Shown: piece by piece, positions 1 to 8,719 of the stretch
Layout of the letters: every line of letters starts with the position of its first letter
Numbering within the stretch: position 1 is the stretch's first letter
NCBI RefSeq assembly: GCF_039542385.1
Contig: NZ_BAABIA010000002.1
Location: 764,015-828,014, forward strand
Direction of reading: 5' to 3'
Length of the DNA: 64,000 bases
DNA from: Prosthecobacter algae
Lineage (GTDB): Bacteria > Verrucomicrobiota > Verrucomicrobiia > Verrucomicrobiales > Verrucomicrobiaceae
Translations under genes and position numbers: made by a program
Notes under the pieces: model-generated
What the model saw: the letters and a program-made list of their open reading frames with translations, nothing else
Database searches by the model: none
Told to the model about the DNA's origin: nothing

Positions 1-1
1 C

Positions 2-145
2 ATCACCGGCGAGCACGGTGTGGGCATCGCCAAAGGACGCTGGTTCCCGGAGGCGCTGTCGGCCGAAGCACGGGACGTCCACTCGCGACTGAAGAAGGCG
101 CTGGATCCGAACGGGATTCTGAATCCTGGGAAGTTTGTGGCGTGA
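2..145 (+). CDS. FAD-linked oxidase, C-terminal end (GlcD-like), 5' truncated by the window
   Basis: An open frame from base 2 to the TGA at 143-145 encodes the last 47 residues of a protein. It contains ITGEHGVGIAKGRW and ends LDPNGILNPGKFVA. In the glycolate-oxidase GlcD / D-lactate dehydrogenase family (FAD_binding_4 plus FAD-oxidase C-terminal domain) the GEHGxG motif and the terminal 'DPxGILNPGK' lie at exactly this place. The protein would oxidise a 2-hydroxy acid using FAD. The substrate cannot be told from the tail alone, because the FAD-binding half lies outside the window. The next gene is convergent. Confidence 0.85.
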   Translation: MTGEHGVGIAKGRWFPEALSAEARDVHSRLKKALDPNGILNPGKFVA

Positions 146-160
146 GGGGAGGAAGTGGGG

Positions 161-255
161 CGGGCACTCATGCCTGCCTGCATTGGCCTAACCAAAAGAG
201 AAACACGCGCTGCGAGAGCTATCGACGGATTTCAGAAAGCAGGCAGGAGTGCCCG
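161..255. repeat. Near-perfect 17-bp inverted repeat between convergent genes
   Basis: The arm at 161-177 (CGGGCACTCATGCCTGC) pairs with 239-255 with one mismatch, across a 61-nt spacer. It fills the gap between the oxidase end (145) and the end of the next, convergent gene (258). A bidirectional transcription barrier or a REP/MITE-like element would both fit. There is no U-tract, so a classic terminator is not proven. Confidence 0.5.
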
Positions 256-257
256 CT

Positions 258-1385
258 TCACTGGCCTGCGGCATCCCGATAGAGGCGGCGGTAGCAGTCG
301 GCCATGGCTTCCATGGAGTAGCGTTTCAGCACGGTTTCGCGTGCCCCTGCACCGCAGCGGGCGAGGAGGGCGGAATCCTTCAATGGAGACTCGATGCAGG
401 CTGCGAGGGTATTGGCATCATGGATGTCTGACAAAAAACCCGTTAGGCCATCTTCAATGACTTCGGCATTGCCGCAGGCGGAATGCGCCAGCACGGGGAC
501 AGCGCAGGCCATGGCCTCCAGCACGGCATTGGACAGGCCCTCGATCTCGGAAGGCGCGGCCAGGAGATCCATGGCGCGGTAGTATTTGGGCAGGTCATTT
601 TGATGCCCGGCCCAGAGGATGCGGTCCGCGTAGGGATGCGCCTTCATCAGGCCGATAATGTGGTCACGATCCGCCCCACCATCACCCACCACCAGCAGGC
701 GCAGGCGGGGCCATTGAGGGGCCAGTTTTTCAAAGGCGGCGAAGAGCATCTCGTGCCGCTTCAGCGCGACGAGTCGGCCCACGATGCCGACCACGATGGC
801 ATCGGCCGGAAGGCCCAGTTCCTGTTTGGCCACGGCGCGATCTGGAGCGGGGGAAAAGCGTTCGCTGTCCACACCGTTGGGAGTGACGACGATCTTCTTT
901 TGCGGATCCAAACCCAGTTCCTGTAGGTTGTCCCACACGCTGCTGCTGACGACGTGGACGCTTTGGCAGAGCCTGAAAAACCAGCGGCGCTGGGCGAGGC
1001 GTTTGGGTGTGAGATCCTGCTTTTGCACCTGGCCGTGTTCCCCATGCACGATGGGGTGCGTGAGGCCGCCCAGGGTGGCGAGGGCGGCATAGATGAGCGT
1101 GCCCAAATTGTGCGAATGGATGACCTCCGCCCGGGTCTTGCGGATGTGTTTGCGCAGGGCCAGGACGGCCTTCAGGGAGAAGCCGCCGGTCTTGCCCATG
1201 ACCACTACTTTGTCAGGCTCAGGCATGCGCTCGGCGAAGTCACCACGGAAGCGCAGGCAGGCGGAATGGATGTCGAATCCCTGGCCATTCAGCCGCTGGG
1301 CCACATTGACCACGCCATTCTCCAGCCCGCCTGGGGCCAGAGAATCCAGGACGTGAAGGACGCGGACGGTGGGGGTGGTGCTCAT
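258..1385 (-). CDS. Glycosyltransferase family 4 (EpsH/exosortase-associated type)
   Basis: A 375-residue protein that probably transfers a nucleotide-activated sugar in surface-glycan assembly. The N-terminal half starts VRVLHVLDSLAPGGLENG, the usual GT4 opening with a glycine-rich loop. The C-terminal GT-B half has GIVGRLVALKRHEML and then EIEGLSNAVLEAMACAVPV, the donor-binding E-x7-E region. Layout and length resemble the 'PEP-CTERM/EpsH1 system associated' sugar transferases (Stp2-like, TIGR03088), from memory. It is the last gene of a minus-strand set: it begins 3 bp after the methyltransferase ends, so the two are probably cotranscribed. A PEP-CTERM protein at 50859 shows that sorting system is used here. 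The sugar and acceptor are unknown. Confidence 0.85.
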   Translation of the reverse strand: MSTTPTVRVLHVLDSLAPGGLENGVVNVAQRLNGQGFDIHSACLRFRGDFAERMPEPDKVVVMGKTGGFSLKAVLALRKHIRKTRAEVIHSHNLGTLIYAALATLGGLTHPIVHGEHGQVQKQDLTPKRLAQRRWFFRLCQSVHVVSSSVWDNLQELGLDPQKKIVVTPNGVDSERFSPAPDRAVAKQELGLPADAIVVGIVGRLVALKRHEMLFAAFEKLAPQWPRLRLLVVGDGGADRDHIIGLMKAHPYADRILWAGHQNDLPKYYRAMDLLAAPSEIEGLSNAVLEAMACAVPVLAHSACGNAEVIEDGLTGFLSDIHDANTLAACIESPLKDSALLARCGAGARETVLKRYSMEAMADCYRRLYRDAAGQ

Positions 1386-1388
1386 GCT

Positions 1389-2213
1389 TCAGTCAGCCAC
1401 GGCCACCAAACCCACGGATGGAAAGAGACGCTGGCAGAGCTTGCGCCGCAGCTTGTGGGGCAGCGGACTCATCAGCAGCTCCGCGGTGTCCACTAGGGCA
1501 TTGACGAAAGCGCTGCGCTGGGGTTTGCCAAAACGGAAGACCCAGGTGGTGGAGAAGCCGTGTTTTTTCAGCAGCTTGCGCATCTCCCGGTGCGTCCATT
1601 CCTGGAAGTGAAAGCACTCGAGCTTGTCCGTGAAGTAAGCGGAGATGTCATGCGGCCCCGTGTAGCGGTGCGGCGTGTCATAGACATAAACGCCACCCGG
1701 CTTCAGCACCCGGCGGGCGATCTGGAAATGCGGGGAGATGTCGTCGGGATGCAGGTGCTCCAAGAACTGGTAGCTGAAGCAGATGTCCACAGACTGCGGG
1801 GCGACATCGAGCGAGTAGCCATCATAGACGACCAACTCAAGGTTAGGCGGTGACTCTTCCGTAGCGGAGCGTTGGTCTGAGATGTCCACGCCGATGACTT
1901 TTTTCACCTTCGCGGCGGCAGCGGCGGCCAGGCGGCAATCGCCAGGGGCGAACTCCAGCAGCACGCTGTCCGGTTTCAAAAACGGGGCGAGCAGACGCAT
2001 CTGGGAGGCCACCTTGCGTTTGCTATCCTCCGGCGTATCCCGGCGGGTGAGGCGTGGGTGGTCCGGCACACGGTCGAAAAGCTCGCCGTAGAGAGTGGCG
2101 AAAAGGGTGGTGCGCTCTTCCTTGGTGGACTTCCTCAGGCGGGCGGCCAGTTCGCGCTCCACCTCGTAGTGATGACGCAGGCGGTCCAGGGTGCGGGATG
2201 ATTCAGAGGCCAT
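1389..2213 (-). CDS. Class I SAM-dependent methyltransferase
   Basis: A 274-residue protein. Motif I is VLLEFAPGDCRLAAAAA at about residues 85-101, followed by the acidic motif II (KVIGVDIS). The sequence SYQFLEHLHPDDI followed by RVLKPGGVYVYDTPHR is the motif IV-VI pattern of Methyltransf_11/25 enzymes. It lies between two glycosyltransferases, 6 bp downstream of one and 3 bp upstream of the other, so methylation of a glycan or glycan-lipid intermediate is the simplest role. That role is inferred from neighbours; the fold assignment is firm. The last ~45 residues are basic and hydrophobic and may contact a membrane acceptor. Confidence 0.85.
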   Translation of the reverse strand: MASESSRTLDRLRHHYEVERELAARLRKSTKEERTTLFATLYGELFDRVPDHPRLTRRDTPEDSKRKVASQMRLLAPFLKPDSVLLEFAPGDCRLAAAAAAKVKKVIGVDISDQRSATEESPPNLELVVYDGYSLDVAPQSVDICFSYQFLEHLHPDDISPHFQIARRVLKPGGVYVYDTPHRYTGPHDISAYFTDKLECFHFQEWTHREMRKLLKKHGFSTTWVFRFGKPQRSAFVNALVDTAELLMSPLPHKLRRKLCQRLFPSVGLVAVAD

Positions 2214-2219
2214 AAGGTG

Positions 2220-3428
2220 TTATCGTTGCGTGCAGGCGGCGCACAGGTCCAGGAAGATGCCCGTGGCTGCGGTCCATGAATAGTGGTTCTCCACATTCAT
2301 GCGAGCCTGTTTTGCCACTTTATCCGCCAGGGAAGGATCGGCAGCAAGACGGAGGATCTCACGGGCAAACTCGCCCGCTTCATCAGCCAGCAGGATGTCG
2401 CTGTCATGCACCACCGGCAGGCCCTCGGCCCCAATGCGGGTGGAGATCACTGGCACACCCATGGCCATGGCTTCGTAGATCTTGATGCGGGTACCACCGC
2501 CGGCGCGCAGCGGCACGATGATGGCGTGGCAGCTCTGCACATGCGGACGCACATCGTCCACGGTGCCTGTGATGTGGATGCGGTCGCTGGCGCGGTCGCG
2601 CAGGCTGGCAGGCGGGTTTCGCCCGATGATCTTGAGATGGCAATCGGGCCGCTGGGCATGCACCAGAGGCAGGATGTCATCCAGGAAAAACTGGCAGGCA
2701 TCGATGTTCGGCATCCAGTCCATAGAGCCTAGGAAGCCTAACATAAAGGGTGGTGATGGAGCCGGGCCTGGTTTGAAAAACGTCACATCCACGCCCGTGG
2801 GCACATCGCCCAGCACATTCGTCAGACCGTAGAGCTCGCGGGCTAGGCGGCTGTCATCGGGAGAGACGGTGATGACGCCGTCAAAGAGCCGCGAGAGCTT
2901 GTCCTCCCAGCGATGCATGCGCCGGTATTGCAGGTGCAAGTAGCGGCGTTTGATGGGCGAGGCCTCCGCCTCCGCGAGTCGCTTCCAGATTTGGGATTCG
3001 ATATTGTGCTGAAACAGCACCGTCGGGCAGGCAAAGTCCACGCCGAGGAAGTTCAGCGCAGGCGCCAGGAAATCACAGATCACCAGATCGAATTCCTTCC
3101 TCGTCGCCATCTCTTGCAGCCGTGCCCGCAACTTCGGCTCCTCATAACGCTGCACCGCGTAGGGGCGGCTGGTCAGCACCGTGCTGCGCGCAAGATCCAC
3201 CCAGAAGCGGGGCGAACTCTTCGGCACCTGCTTGGAGGTGATCCAGATCTTTCGCTGCGCGTAAGGATCGGCCTCTTCTTCAGCGGAGACCTGCGTCCCC
3301 TCTGGTAGCAGGGCTAGATAGGTCACCTCATGCTGGCGGCTGATCTCCGTCAGCATCGCATGCGTGCGGCGTTTGCCCCCCGTATCGAGCGGATGAAGCG
3401 GCCCCGTTTTAACCCAAAGAATGCGCAT
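2220..3428 (-). CDS. Glycosyltransferase family 4 (Stp1-like)
   Basis: A 402-residue GT-B glycosyltransferase. It opens MRILWVKTGPLHPLDTGGKR, and its C-terminal half carries MLGFLGSMDWMPNIDACQ and then RAGGGTRIKIYEAMAMGVPV, which includes the family 4 donor-site glutamate. The resemblance is to EpsH/PEP-CTERM-associated transferases (Stp1 type, TIGR03087). It is the first gene of the three-gene minus-strand cluster. Its upstream region (3429-3551) contains the tRNA-Thr gene on the other strand. Acceptor and sugar are unknown. Confidence 0.85.
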   Translation of the reverse strand: MRILWVKTGPLHPLDTGGKRRTHAMLTEISRQHEVTYLALLPEGTQVSAEEEADPYAQRKIWITSKQVPKSSPRFWVDLARSTVLTSRPYAVQRYEEPKLRARLQEMATRKEFDLVICDFLAPALNFLGVDFACPTVLFQHNIESQIWKRLAEAEASPIKRRYLHLQYRRMHRWEDKLSRLFDGVITVSPDDSRLARELYGLTNVLGDVPTGVDVTFFKPGPAPSPPFMLGFLGSMDWMPNIDACQFFLDDILPLVHAQRPDCHLKIIGRNPPASLRDRASDRIHITGTVDDVRPHVQSCHAIIVPLRAGGGTRIKIYEAMAMGVPVISTRIGAEGLPVVHDSDILLADEAGEFAREILRLAADPSLADKVAKQARMNVENHYSWTAATGIFLDLCAACTQR

Positions 3429-3551
3429 GCGCTCCGCCGATAAAACAGGCTGGTGCGTCTGTCACGCAGGAAGCAAATGCATTTCAGGACGGAAATCTGG
3501 TTGCCGAGAGCCTGACTGCGATTAATCTCATTTCCCGCCAAACAGGCGAAC

Positions 3552-3625
<74 letters not shown>

Positions 3626-3938
3626 CTTGAAAATCAACGAATTACGTTGTTTTTCAGCATCAAAATTTTCTCACACTGTGCAGAATCTGTGCACTTTGAC
3701 GGGGCATGTGCCCCCTCCCTGAACGTAGCCTGCGCGTGTCTCCCAAAGCGGGAACTTTCAAAACATGTCGAGAATTTGGCCTTCCGACATTTGAGGGTAA
3801 GGGTTATCGCGCTGACCGAACTACGAACTACCAAGATCCGCATGAATCTTCCAGATCATGATATTGACCCAGTCCGCGAGGGTACGTAGTGAGCAGCCAG
3901 GGGCGCGACCACTGTGTACAAGGGGGTAATTTTTTTCT
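3626..3938. other. Left-end island DNA without a recognised gene
   Basis: These 313 bases follow attL. The open frames across them start inside the tRNA or run antisense and have no family resemblance. I see no terminator or clear repeat. It may hold recombinase arm sites, but none can be identified by eye. Confidence 0.5.
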
Positions 3939-4160
3939 TCAAATTAACTCCTTCAGATTGATTTTCAAACCATCGCAGATTTTCAAAACCACCCAGAGCG
4001 TGGGTCGGGCTTCATTTCTCTCCAGATTGGGAATGGTGTTTCGGCTGATATTGATTTCCTTTGCGAGTTGGGCCGCTGAAATTCCCTGTCGTTCTCTTTC
4101 GGCCTTCAATGCCAGGACAATAGCGCGTTCACGGGGATCAATTTGAGATGGGTTTTCCAT
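3939..4160 (-). CDS. Small XRE-family HTH transcription regulator
   Basis: Nearly the whole protein (73 residues from the ATG at 4160) is one Cro/C1-type helix-turn-helix. It reads LKAERERQGISAAQLAKEIN, then ISRNTIPNLERNEARPTLWV and ends in an amphipathic KICDGLKINLKELI. A longer frame opens with TTG at 4190 (83 residues), but the ATG gives a normal HTH_3 start. A purine-rich GAGGAG directly abuts that ATG, so the start is uncertain. The next gene is divergent, and a perfect palindrome at 4195-4210 lies between them and is a likely autoregulatory operator. Confidence 0.8.
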   Translation of the reverse strand: MENPSQIDPRERAIVLALKAERERQGISAAQLAKEINISRNTIPNLERNEARPTLWVVLKICDGLKINLKELI

Positions 4161-4194
4161 CTCCTCACAAATCCCGCGTTGACGATACAAGCAC

Positions 4195-4210
4195 GCCCAT
4201 TAAAATGGGC
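4195..4210. promoter_or_regulatory. Perfect palindrome, candidate operator between divergent genes
   Basis: GCCCATT-AA-AATGGGC forms two perfect 7-bp half-sites with a 2-bp centre. It is placed between the small XRE regulator (minus strand) and the GYF_2 gene (plus strand, from 4240). Size and symmetry fit a dimeric XRE repressor site. No U-tract follows, so it is not a terminator. Confidence 0.55.
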
Positions 4211-4239
4211 AAAATCCATCTGAGGCAGAATTAAAAATT

Positions 4240-5568
4240 ATGATGCAATACCACATCTTCAAGGACGGTCAGCAGGTAGGACCATTTGCTGAAAATGAAG
4301 TCACCGCAGGCGTACACTCAGGTCGCTTCGATCCAAACGATTTAGTATGGACAGAAGGGTTTGCTGATTGGCAGAAGCTTAGTGCTGTCTTTCCATCTTT
4401 GCAGGTCGTCAGGAATAATATTCCTCCTATTCCACCATCAGTAATGCCTGCGATTGAATCCAAGACAGAGGAAAAGTTCGGTTGTACGCATATTTTCGGA
4501 CTAGTATTAGTAGTAATTTTCGGACTAGTGATCCTGGGGGCTATGTTTGGAGATTCTGACTCTTCAAATACTAAAGCTCCTTTGACAGAAGAACAAAAAG
4601 CAAATGAAGCCAAGAGGCAGGCGAATGACGGGAATGCCATTATTGCTAATGCATCTGAAGGGACCACCCTTCAAAAGGAACAGTATGAGCGTGAGCATCT
4701 AGGCAAGAGGTACCTTTTCAAAGGGAATGTGACGGATGTGAAATCAAGCCGAACAATCACCGTCATGTTAGACACCTGGAACCATGCAAACGTCACATTT
4801 CAGTCAGAAGATGTCAGTTCGTTTCATGAAAATAAAGTGGTGTACTTCTCGGCAGTAATTGAAGAATTTGGAACAGGGATGCTTGTCAGGCATGATCTTG
4901 GGGAAGCAAGAATGGAAAATATAGACACTCCCGAGCAGGCATCTATAAAGGTAAAAGCACAAGAACCTGTGAACCCAAATATCAAGGGGCCGAAGATTAT
5001 GGATATTCAACTTGGTGATCACATCTTCGAAATCCGCGATGCCTTCAATAATAAATATAGATCTGAATTACAGGGCGAAGAAATGGAGATGAGGAGAGCT
5101 CCCGACAATTCTGCCATCATATGCACCACGGCACAAGGTTTGAAGGCGCTTCAGAAAATGGGTGTGCTTCATGGTTTTCAGAATGCAGTACAGAATTCAA
5201 AAGACAAATCAGCGGCCCTTTTGTTTGGAGCACTAGCTGGCGATGACGGATTCATTGGAGGTACTATCGAACTAAAAACTTTAAAGGCTCCCATCATCTA
5301 TGCTGACAAGGATGGGATCATTAACAAAGTCTTGATCAGTCCTATGGCGGCACAGGTTTTCTTTGGAGCAGGATCTATGTCCAATAAGGAATTTGCCAGT
5401 TTTATGCATTCCAAGTATGATCTGCCTGATTTGGAAGGTGAGCTTGTCGAGATCAGGGACGGGTTTACTCGCCAGACAAATTTTGAGACAAAATACTTTG
5501 GGTATTCCCACGGTTATTCAGTCAGTATTGACGAAACGAAAATGTTTGTCATTGAATCAATAAAGTAG
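4240..5568 (+). CDS. GYF_2 (DUF4339) domain membrane protein
   Basis: A 442-residue protein. Residues ~4-52 form a GYF_2 domain, a putative protein-interaction module: YHIFKDGQQVGPFAENEV then LVWTEGFADWQKL. One transmembrane helix follows at about residues 87-104 (IFGLVLVVIFGLVILGAMF). A region near 155-215 (YLFKGNVTDVKSSRTITVML) resembles the small beta-barrel (OB-like) domain often found after GYF_2 or zinc-ribbon segments. The C-terminal ~200 residues are not recognised. Codon use is AT-richer than the flanking chromosome, consistent with island origin. The gene ends facing the LRR gene. The start has two adjacent ATGs (4240, 4243). Its partner and function are unknown. Confidence 0.75.
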   Translation: MMQYHIFKDGQQVGPFAENEVTAGVHSGRFDPNDLVWTEGFADWQKLSAVFPSLQVVRNNIPPIPPSVMPAIESKTEEKFGCTHIFGLVLVVIFGLVILGAMFGDSDSSNTKAPLTEEQKANEAKRQANDGNAIIANASEGTTLQKEQYEREHLGKRYLFKGNVTDVKSSRTITVMLDTWNHANVTFQSEDVSSFHENKVVYFSAVIEEFGTGMLVRHDLGEARMENIDTPEQASIKVKAQEPVNPNIKGPKIMDIQLGDHIFEIRDAFNNKYRSELQGEEMEMRRAPDNSAIICTTAQGLKALQKMGVLHGFQNAVQNSKDKSAALLFGALAGDDGFIGGTIELKTLKAPIIYADKDGIINKVLISPMAAQVFFGAGSMSNKEFASFMHSKYDLPDLEGELVEIRDGFTRQTNFETKYFGYSHGYSVSIDETKMFVIESIK

Positions 5569-5632
5569 GGGCTTCTAAAGATTGCGACAGTCTGCATGTC
5601 AATCACACAGATTATCTGGATCGATTATCCCT

Positions 5633-6745
5633 TCACTCCGAGGAAATGTCAGATAGGGACTGACACATTACATATGAAGTTGTCACGGATGATTCCAAAC
5701 CCCCACCAGTCTGAAGAGTAACGTCCGTGTCGATCAGCACATTTAAGGGACCGAGATTCCTGAGCTTGCCACAGCCGCTTAAATCGAGCCGCTTTAGCCC
5801 TTCATGGGCCGCTAGAGGCGAGATATCTGTGACCATGTCACAATGCATCAGGTTCACGCTGTGCAAGCGTTGAAGGCGAGCGAGCGGACAGAGATCTCTT
5901 AGAACCATGGCTCCTGAAAGATCAAGTACGCGGAGTGATTTCATATCACCGATCTCAGTAATGTCAGTGAGAGTTGTTGCCCCCTGAAGTTTAAGATCCT
6001 CAATTTTTAGAAGTTTGCCCAAGACTTTGACATTTCGCAGTGACTTGCACTGCATTATATGGAGGACCTTAAGATTGCTCAGGTGACGAAAGGAATTCAG
6101 ACCCTCAACACCAACTGGCAGACTGACCGCGAGATGTGTCAATGACAGTGGAAACATAGTCACGGAAAGTTCCTCCGCAGAGGTTGCCACAAATTCTAAA
6201 TATTGAAGGTCTGACAAATGTGAAACAGCTTCCAACACCATGGCTGTCAATGGCTTCAGAGCCTGGATCTGAAGCCGTTTAATACGAGATGTGGGCACGA
6301 ACCCCTCAAGGCCTCTGTAGGCGCACCAGGACACTGCTATAGGCCCGTCACCGGGTGGTAGAGGGCCGGGCGGACAAACATCGGAACCGAGGACCGCGAC
6401 GGGAATAGAATTGACCGCTAAAGTATCCCAGCCGCCATATTTTAGAAATTCAAATGTCCATACGGAATCCCGTTCCCTGACTTCCGATGGCAATGGGCAG
6501 CGAATGCCAAATGCCTGCACCTGAGAGGGGACATCTTCAGGCTTATTCAGAATCAGGGTATCGCCGATTAACTGAGCATCGTCAGCAATGTCTAATAAGA
6601 AGCCAATGTCTCGACTTCCATGACCAACCATCGTCCAGAATAAGGCAGCAGAAAATTGGAAGTCAGAAAATGGACAGCGATCAGAATCTTTGAGAAACAG
6701 CTGTACATTGACAGTGATGGACCGTGGAAATGTCTGAGACATCAA
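5633..6745 (-). CDS. Leucine-rich-repeat protein
   Basis: A 370-residue protein. From about residue 165 to 350 it is a run of irregular ~22-residue leucine-rich repeats, e.g. LSNLKVLHIMQCKSLRNVKV, MKSLRVLDLSGAMVLRD, LQRLHSVNLMHCDMVTDISP and GLKRLDLSGCGKLRNLGPL. The N-terminal ~160 residues are unrecognised and carry no signal peptide, so a cytoplasmic recognition protein is likely. It is convergent with the GYF_2 gene. The target is unknown. Repeat pattern and length support a real gene. Confidence 0.75.
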   Translation of the reverse strand: MMSQTFPRSITVNVQLFLKDSDRCPFSDFQFSAALFWTMVGHGSRDIGFLLDIADDAQLIGDTLILNKPEDVPSQVQAFGIRCPLPSEVRERDSVWTFEFLKYGGWDTLAVNSIPVAVLGSDVCPPGPLPPGDGPIAVSWCAYRGLEGFVPTSRIKRLQIQALKPLTAMVLEAVSHLSDLQYLEFVATSAEELSVTMFPLSLTHLAVSLPVGVEGLNSFRHLSNLKVLHIMQCKSLRNVKVLGKLLKIEDLKLQGATTLTDITEIGDMKSLRVLDLSGAMVLRDLCPLARLQRLHSVNLMHCDMVTDISPLAAHEGLKRLDLSGCGKLRNLGPLNVLIDTDVTLQTGGGLESSVTTSYVMCQSLSDISSE

Positions 6746-7305
6746 ATATGTAAAAAGAGACTGGAAATTCCCTACAGCATAGAAATTTTAAGACACACCA
6801 ACCTTAGTAACTAAATCAAAATCGAAAAAGTTGAAGGAACCCCTCTAAATTGAGGATTTTAGGGGTATATTTTGTAACGAAATTGGGTACTTCTGGGCCA
6901 AATAATATGGGAGGAGAGGCACTGATCAATCCATTTATAATATTCTCTTTATTTCCGTAATATTGAATAATATTTGCAATGTATAGATGACATGTACAAT
7001 TTGGATATATCCTATAATTCTCAAATTGAATATATAGGATCCATTTTATTTTTGCTTTTTTTCGCCCCGGAGGCCTTTAACTTACCACCTCAATTTGCCA
7101 TTGTCAATAGCAATTAGTTAGCGAATAGACGACAATAGTTTATTCAGAATGAAAATTTCGTCCACCGCTGAACGCCGGCGCTTCAATGAATTGCTGAATA
7201 AGTTTATCGGCATAAAGATTCTTGTTTGAAATAGTTTGTCATTCCATGCGGCATTTAACTTTTTTGATAAATTTGCTTGCATGTCATACTGCGTTAGTAT
7301 AGATT
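6746..7305. other. AT-rich stretch without a recognised gene
   Basis: About 560 bases, rich in ATAAT/AATATT. It contains an imperfect hairpin at 6840-6867 (ACCCCT...AGGGGT) and inverted ATCCTATA/TATAGGAT at about 7010-7040. Bases 7139-7152 (TTTATTCAGAATGA) match the 14-bp repeat unit of 8594-8719 with one difference. Only one short, unsupported open frame lies here. Confidence 0.5.
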
Positions 7306-7584
7306 GTGTCTGTGAATCGAAAAACCAAAACTCCAAACAACCAAGATCGACTAGATAGTAATCTCGCTAAACTTAAAACGGCCATAGCAAAGCTGAGTTC
7401 AGACCACCCTTTGCTGAAGGGGCCCGATGGAGTCCTGACAGGACGCAAGGGGGCGCTTTACCATCCCACATCAGGATTGTTCATTACCTCCGATGGACAG
7501 GTAAAGGACTTGGACAAAATGTCCTTTGAAAGAGGAGTTCAAATGTTGACCTCGAGGCTGCGAGCTTGCATGTGGCGACATTAA
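7306..7584 (+). CDS. Small hypothetical protein
   Basis: An open frame of 92 residues with a GTG start and a charged N-terminus (NRKTKTPNNQDRLDSNLAKL). It then has LLKGPDGVLTGRKGALYHPT and GLFITSDGQVKDLDKM. The composition is that of a soluble coding protein rather than a random frame. I recognise no domain, and no neighbour suggests a role. Confidence 0.4.
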   Translation: MSVNRKTKTPNNQDRLDSNLAKLKTAIAKLSSDHPLLKGPDGVLTGRKGALYHPTSGLFITSDGQVKDLDKMSFERGVQMLTSRLRACMWRH

Positions 7585-7739
7585 TTTGATTAAATAATTG
7601 CCGTAGCATCAACGCGTGTGCCATGCGGAGTAGTTATCTCCATTTGGCTTGAGACCAAGGTGGGGCATGTCAGAACCTAGCATTGCCTTCCCCGCTAAAC
7701 CGATGGTTAAAAGTCTCCTGCGCTGCCTTCTGCCATCTA

Positions 7740-8070
7740 TTGGCTGATCGTACTTTCGGCAATTACCCAGCATTCTCTTTTTTCGGCGCGCAGCTTCTTA
7801 TCAGCGGCCTCCATCCTGCGCTTCCCTGCCAATGCTATGCTTTCACAGGTGAACTCGTCGCAAATGGGCAGCCATTTGAGCCCCCCCCGGGGTGGTAAAG
7901 ACCAAGTCGTAGCACCACACCTCGTTGATCTGCGTGGCACGCTGGCGCTGGCTGCCTGCCTATGTGCTGCCCAGACGGCGTTTTTTGTGCTTCTTGCGCT
8001 GCACCGCAGGCCTTCCTGCCTCCAGAGCCTCAGCAAGCGATTGAGATTGGCTTGCCTCCCTGCCGCCATT
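7740..8070 (-). pseudogene. Degenerate IS3-family transposase (OrfB) fragment
   Basis: Read on the minus strand, several frames together reproduce the middle of an IS3-group OrfB. One gives RLLRLWRQEGLR, another KKRRLGST and then TQINEVWCYDLVFTTP, and after the C/G homopolymer at 7881-7890 the first gives GGLKWLPICDEFTCESIALA. In intact transposases these read as VYRLWRxEGL, RRRLG, NHVWCYDFV and LKxLxxVDEFTRECLAL, which includes the first catalytic Asp. The frameshift at the homopolymer and a stop codon break it. No terminal inverted repeats are visible, so only a scar remains. Confidence 0.7.
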
Positions 8071-8593
8071 GCTTGTGCGCCATGCGCTAGCCCGCACGCG
8101 AATACATGGTGGCAAACCGGCGCAGTTCTCCCGCCAGGACTACGTCCTTACCGCTCTGGCGGCAGACGTAGCGCTGGGTGGAGCACGGCTGTCCATTTTG
8201 GGCGACTTGACCAAAGTATATGGTTCCAGAGCTTCCATTCTTGGCTCTCCTTCCAGGTCACTCACGACGGCGCGTGGCTTGTCATTGGCGTATTGGTCGC
8301 TCTGGCTGCGTGTCAAAGTGCTGATGTCCGCGCCGCCGCTCTTTCGACATAGGTGACGTTCCAGGATCTCCTCGGCAATAGGAGCATCTTGACGAACTTG
8401 CTTTTGGGTGTCTAGGCGCGTCGAGTCTGAGTAAAGGAGTGGCCTGCGGTGTCAATGCAGGTGATCATGTACTTGTCCCCTGCTTGACCGATAGTGTTAA
8501 AAGCATGAGGTACCCCCTCCTGGGAATGCATGCACAAGGTCAGTAGAGCGGGGCTTCAGGATGGCCAAGTAGGGGACGGCACCTTCATCGCAG

Positions 8594-8719
8594 TTTATTC
8601 GGAATGATTTATTCGGAATGATTTATTCGGAATGATTTATTCGGAATGATTTATTCGGAATGATTTATTCGGAATGATTTATTCGGAATGATTTATTCGG
8701 AATGATTTATTCGGAATGA
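8594..8719. repeat. Nine perfect 14-bp tandem direct repeats (iteron-like)
   Basis: The unit TTTATTCGGAATGA is repeated head-to-tail nine times without a mismatch, starting at 8594, 8608, 8622, 8636, 8650, 8664, 8678, 8692 and 8706. There are no spacers, so it is not CRISPR. It lies about 550 bp upstream of a polymerase-like gene in an AT-rich area, an arrangement reminiscent of iterons. A slippage-expanded minisatellite is the alternative. Confidence 0.95.

Noticed and set aside
7683..8356. Plus-strand frames of 70-171 codons
   Set aside because: They are antisense to the IS3 transposase scar, whose motifs read on the minus strand.
8594..8719. CRISPR array
   Set aside because: Fourteen-base units are head-to-tail with no spacers and no cas genes nearby.
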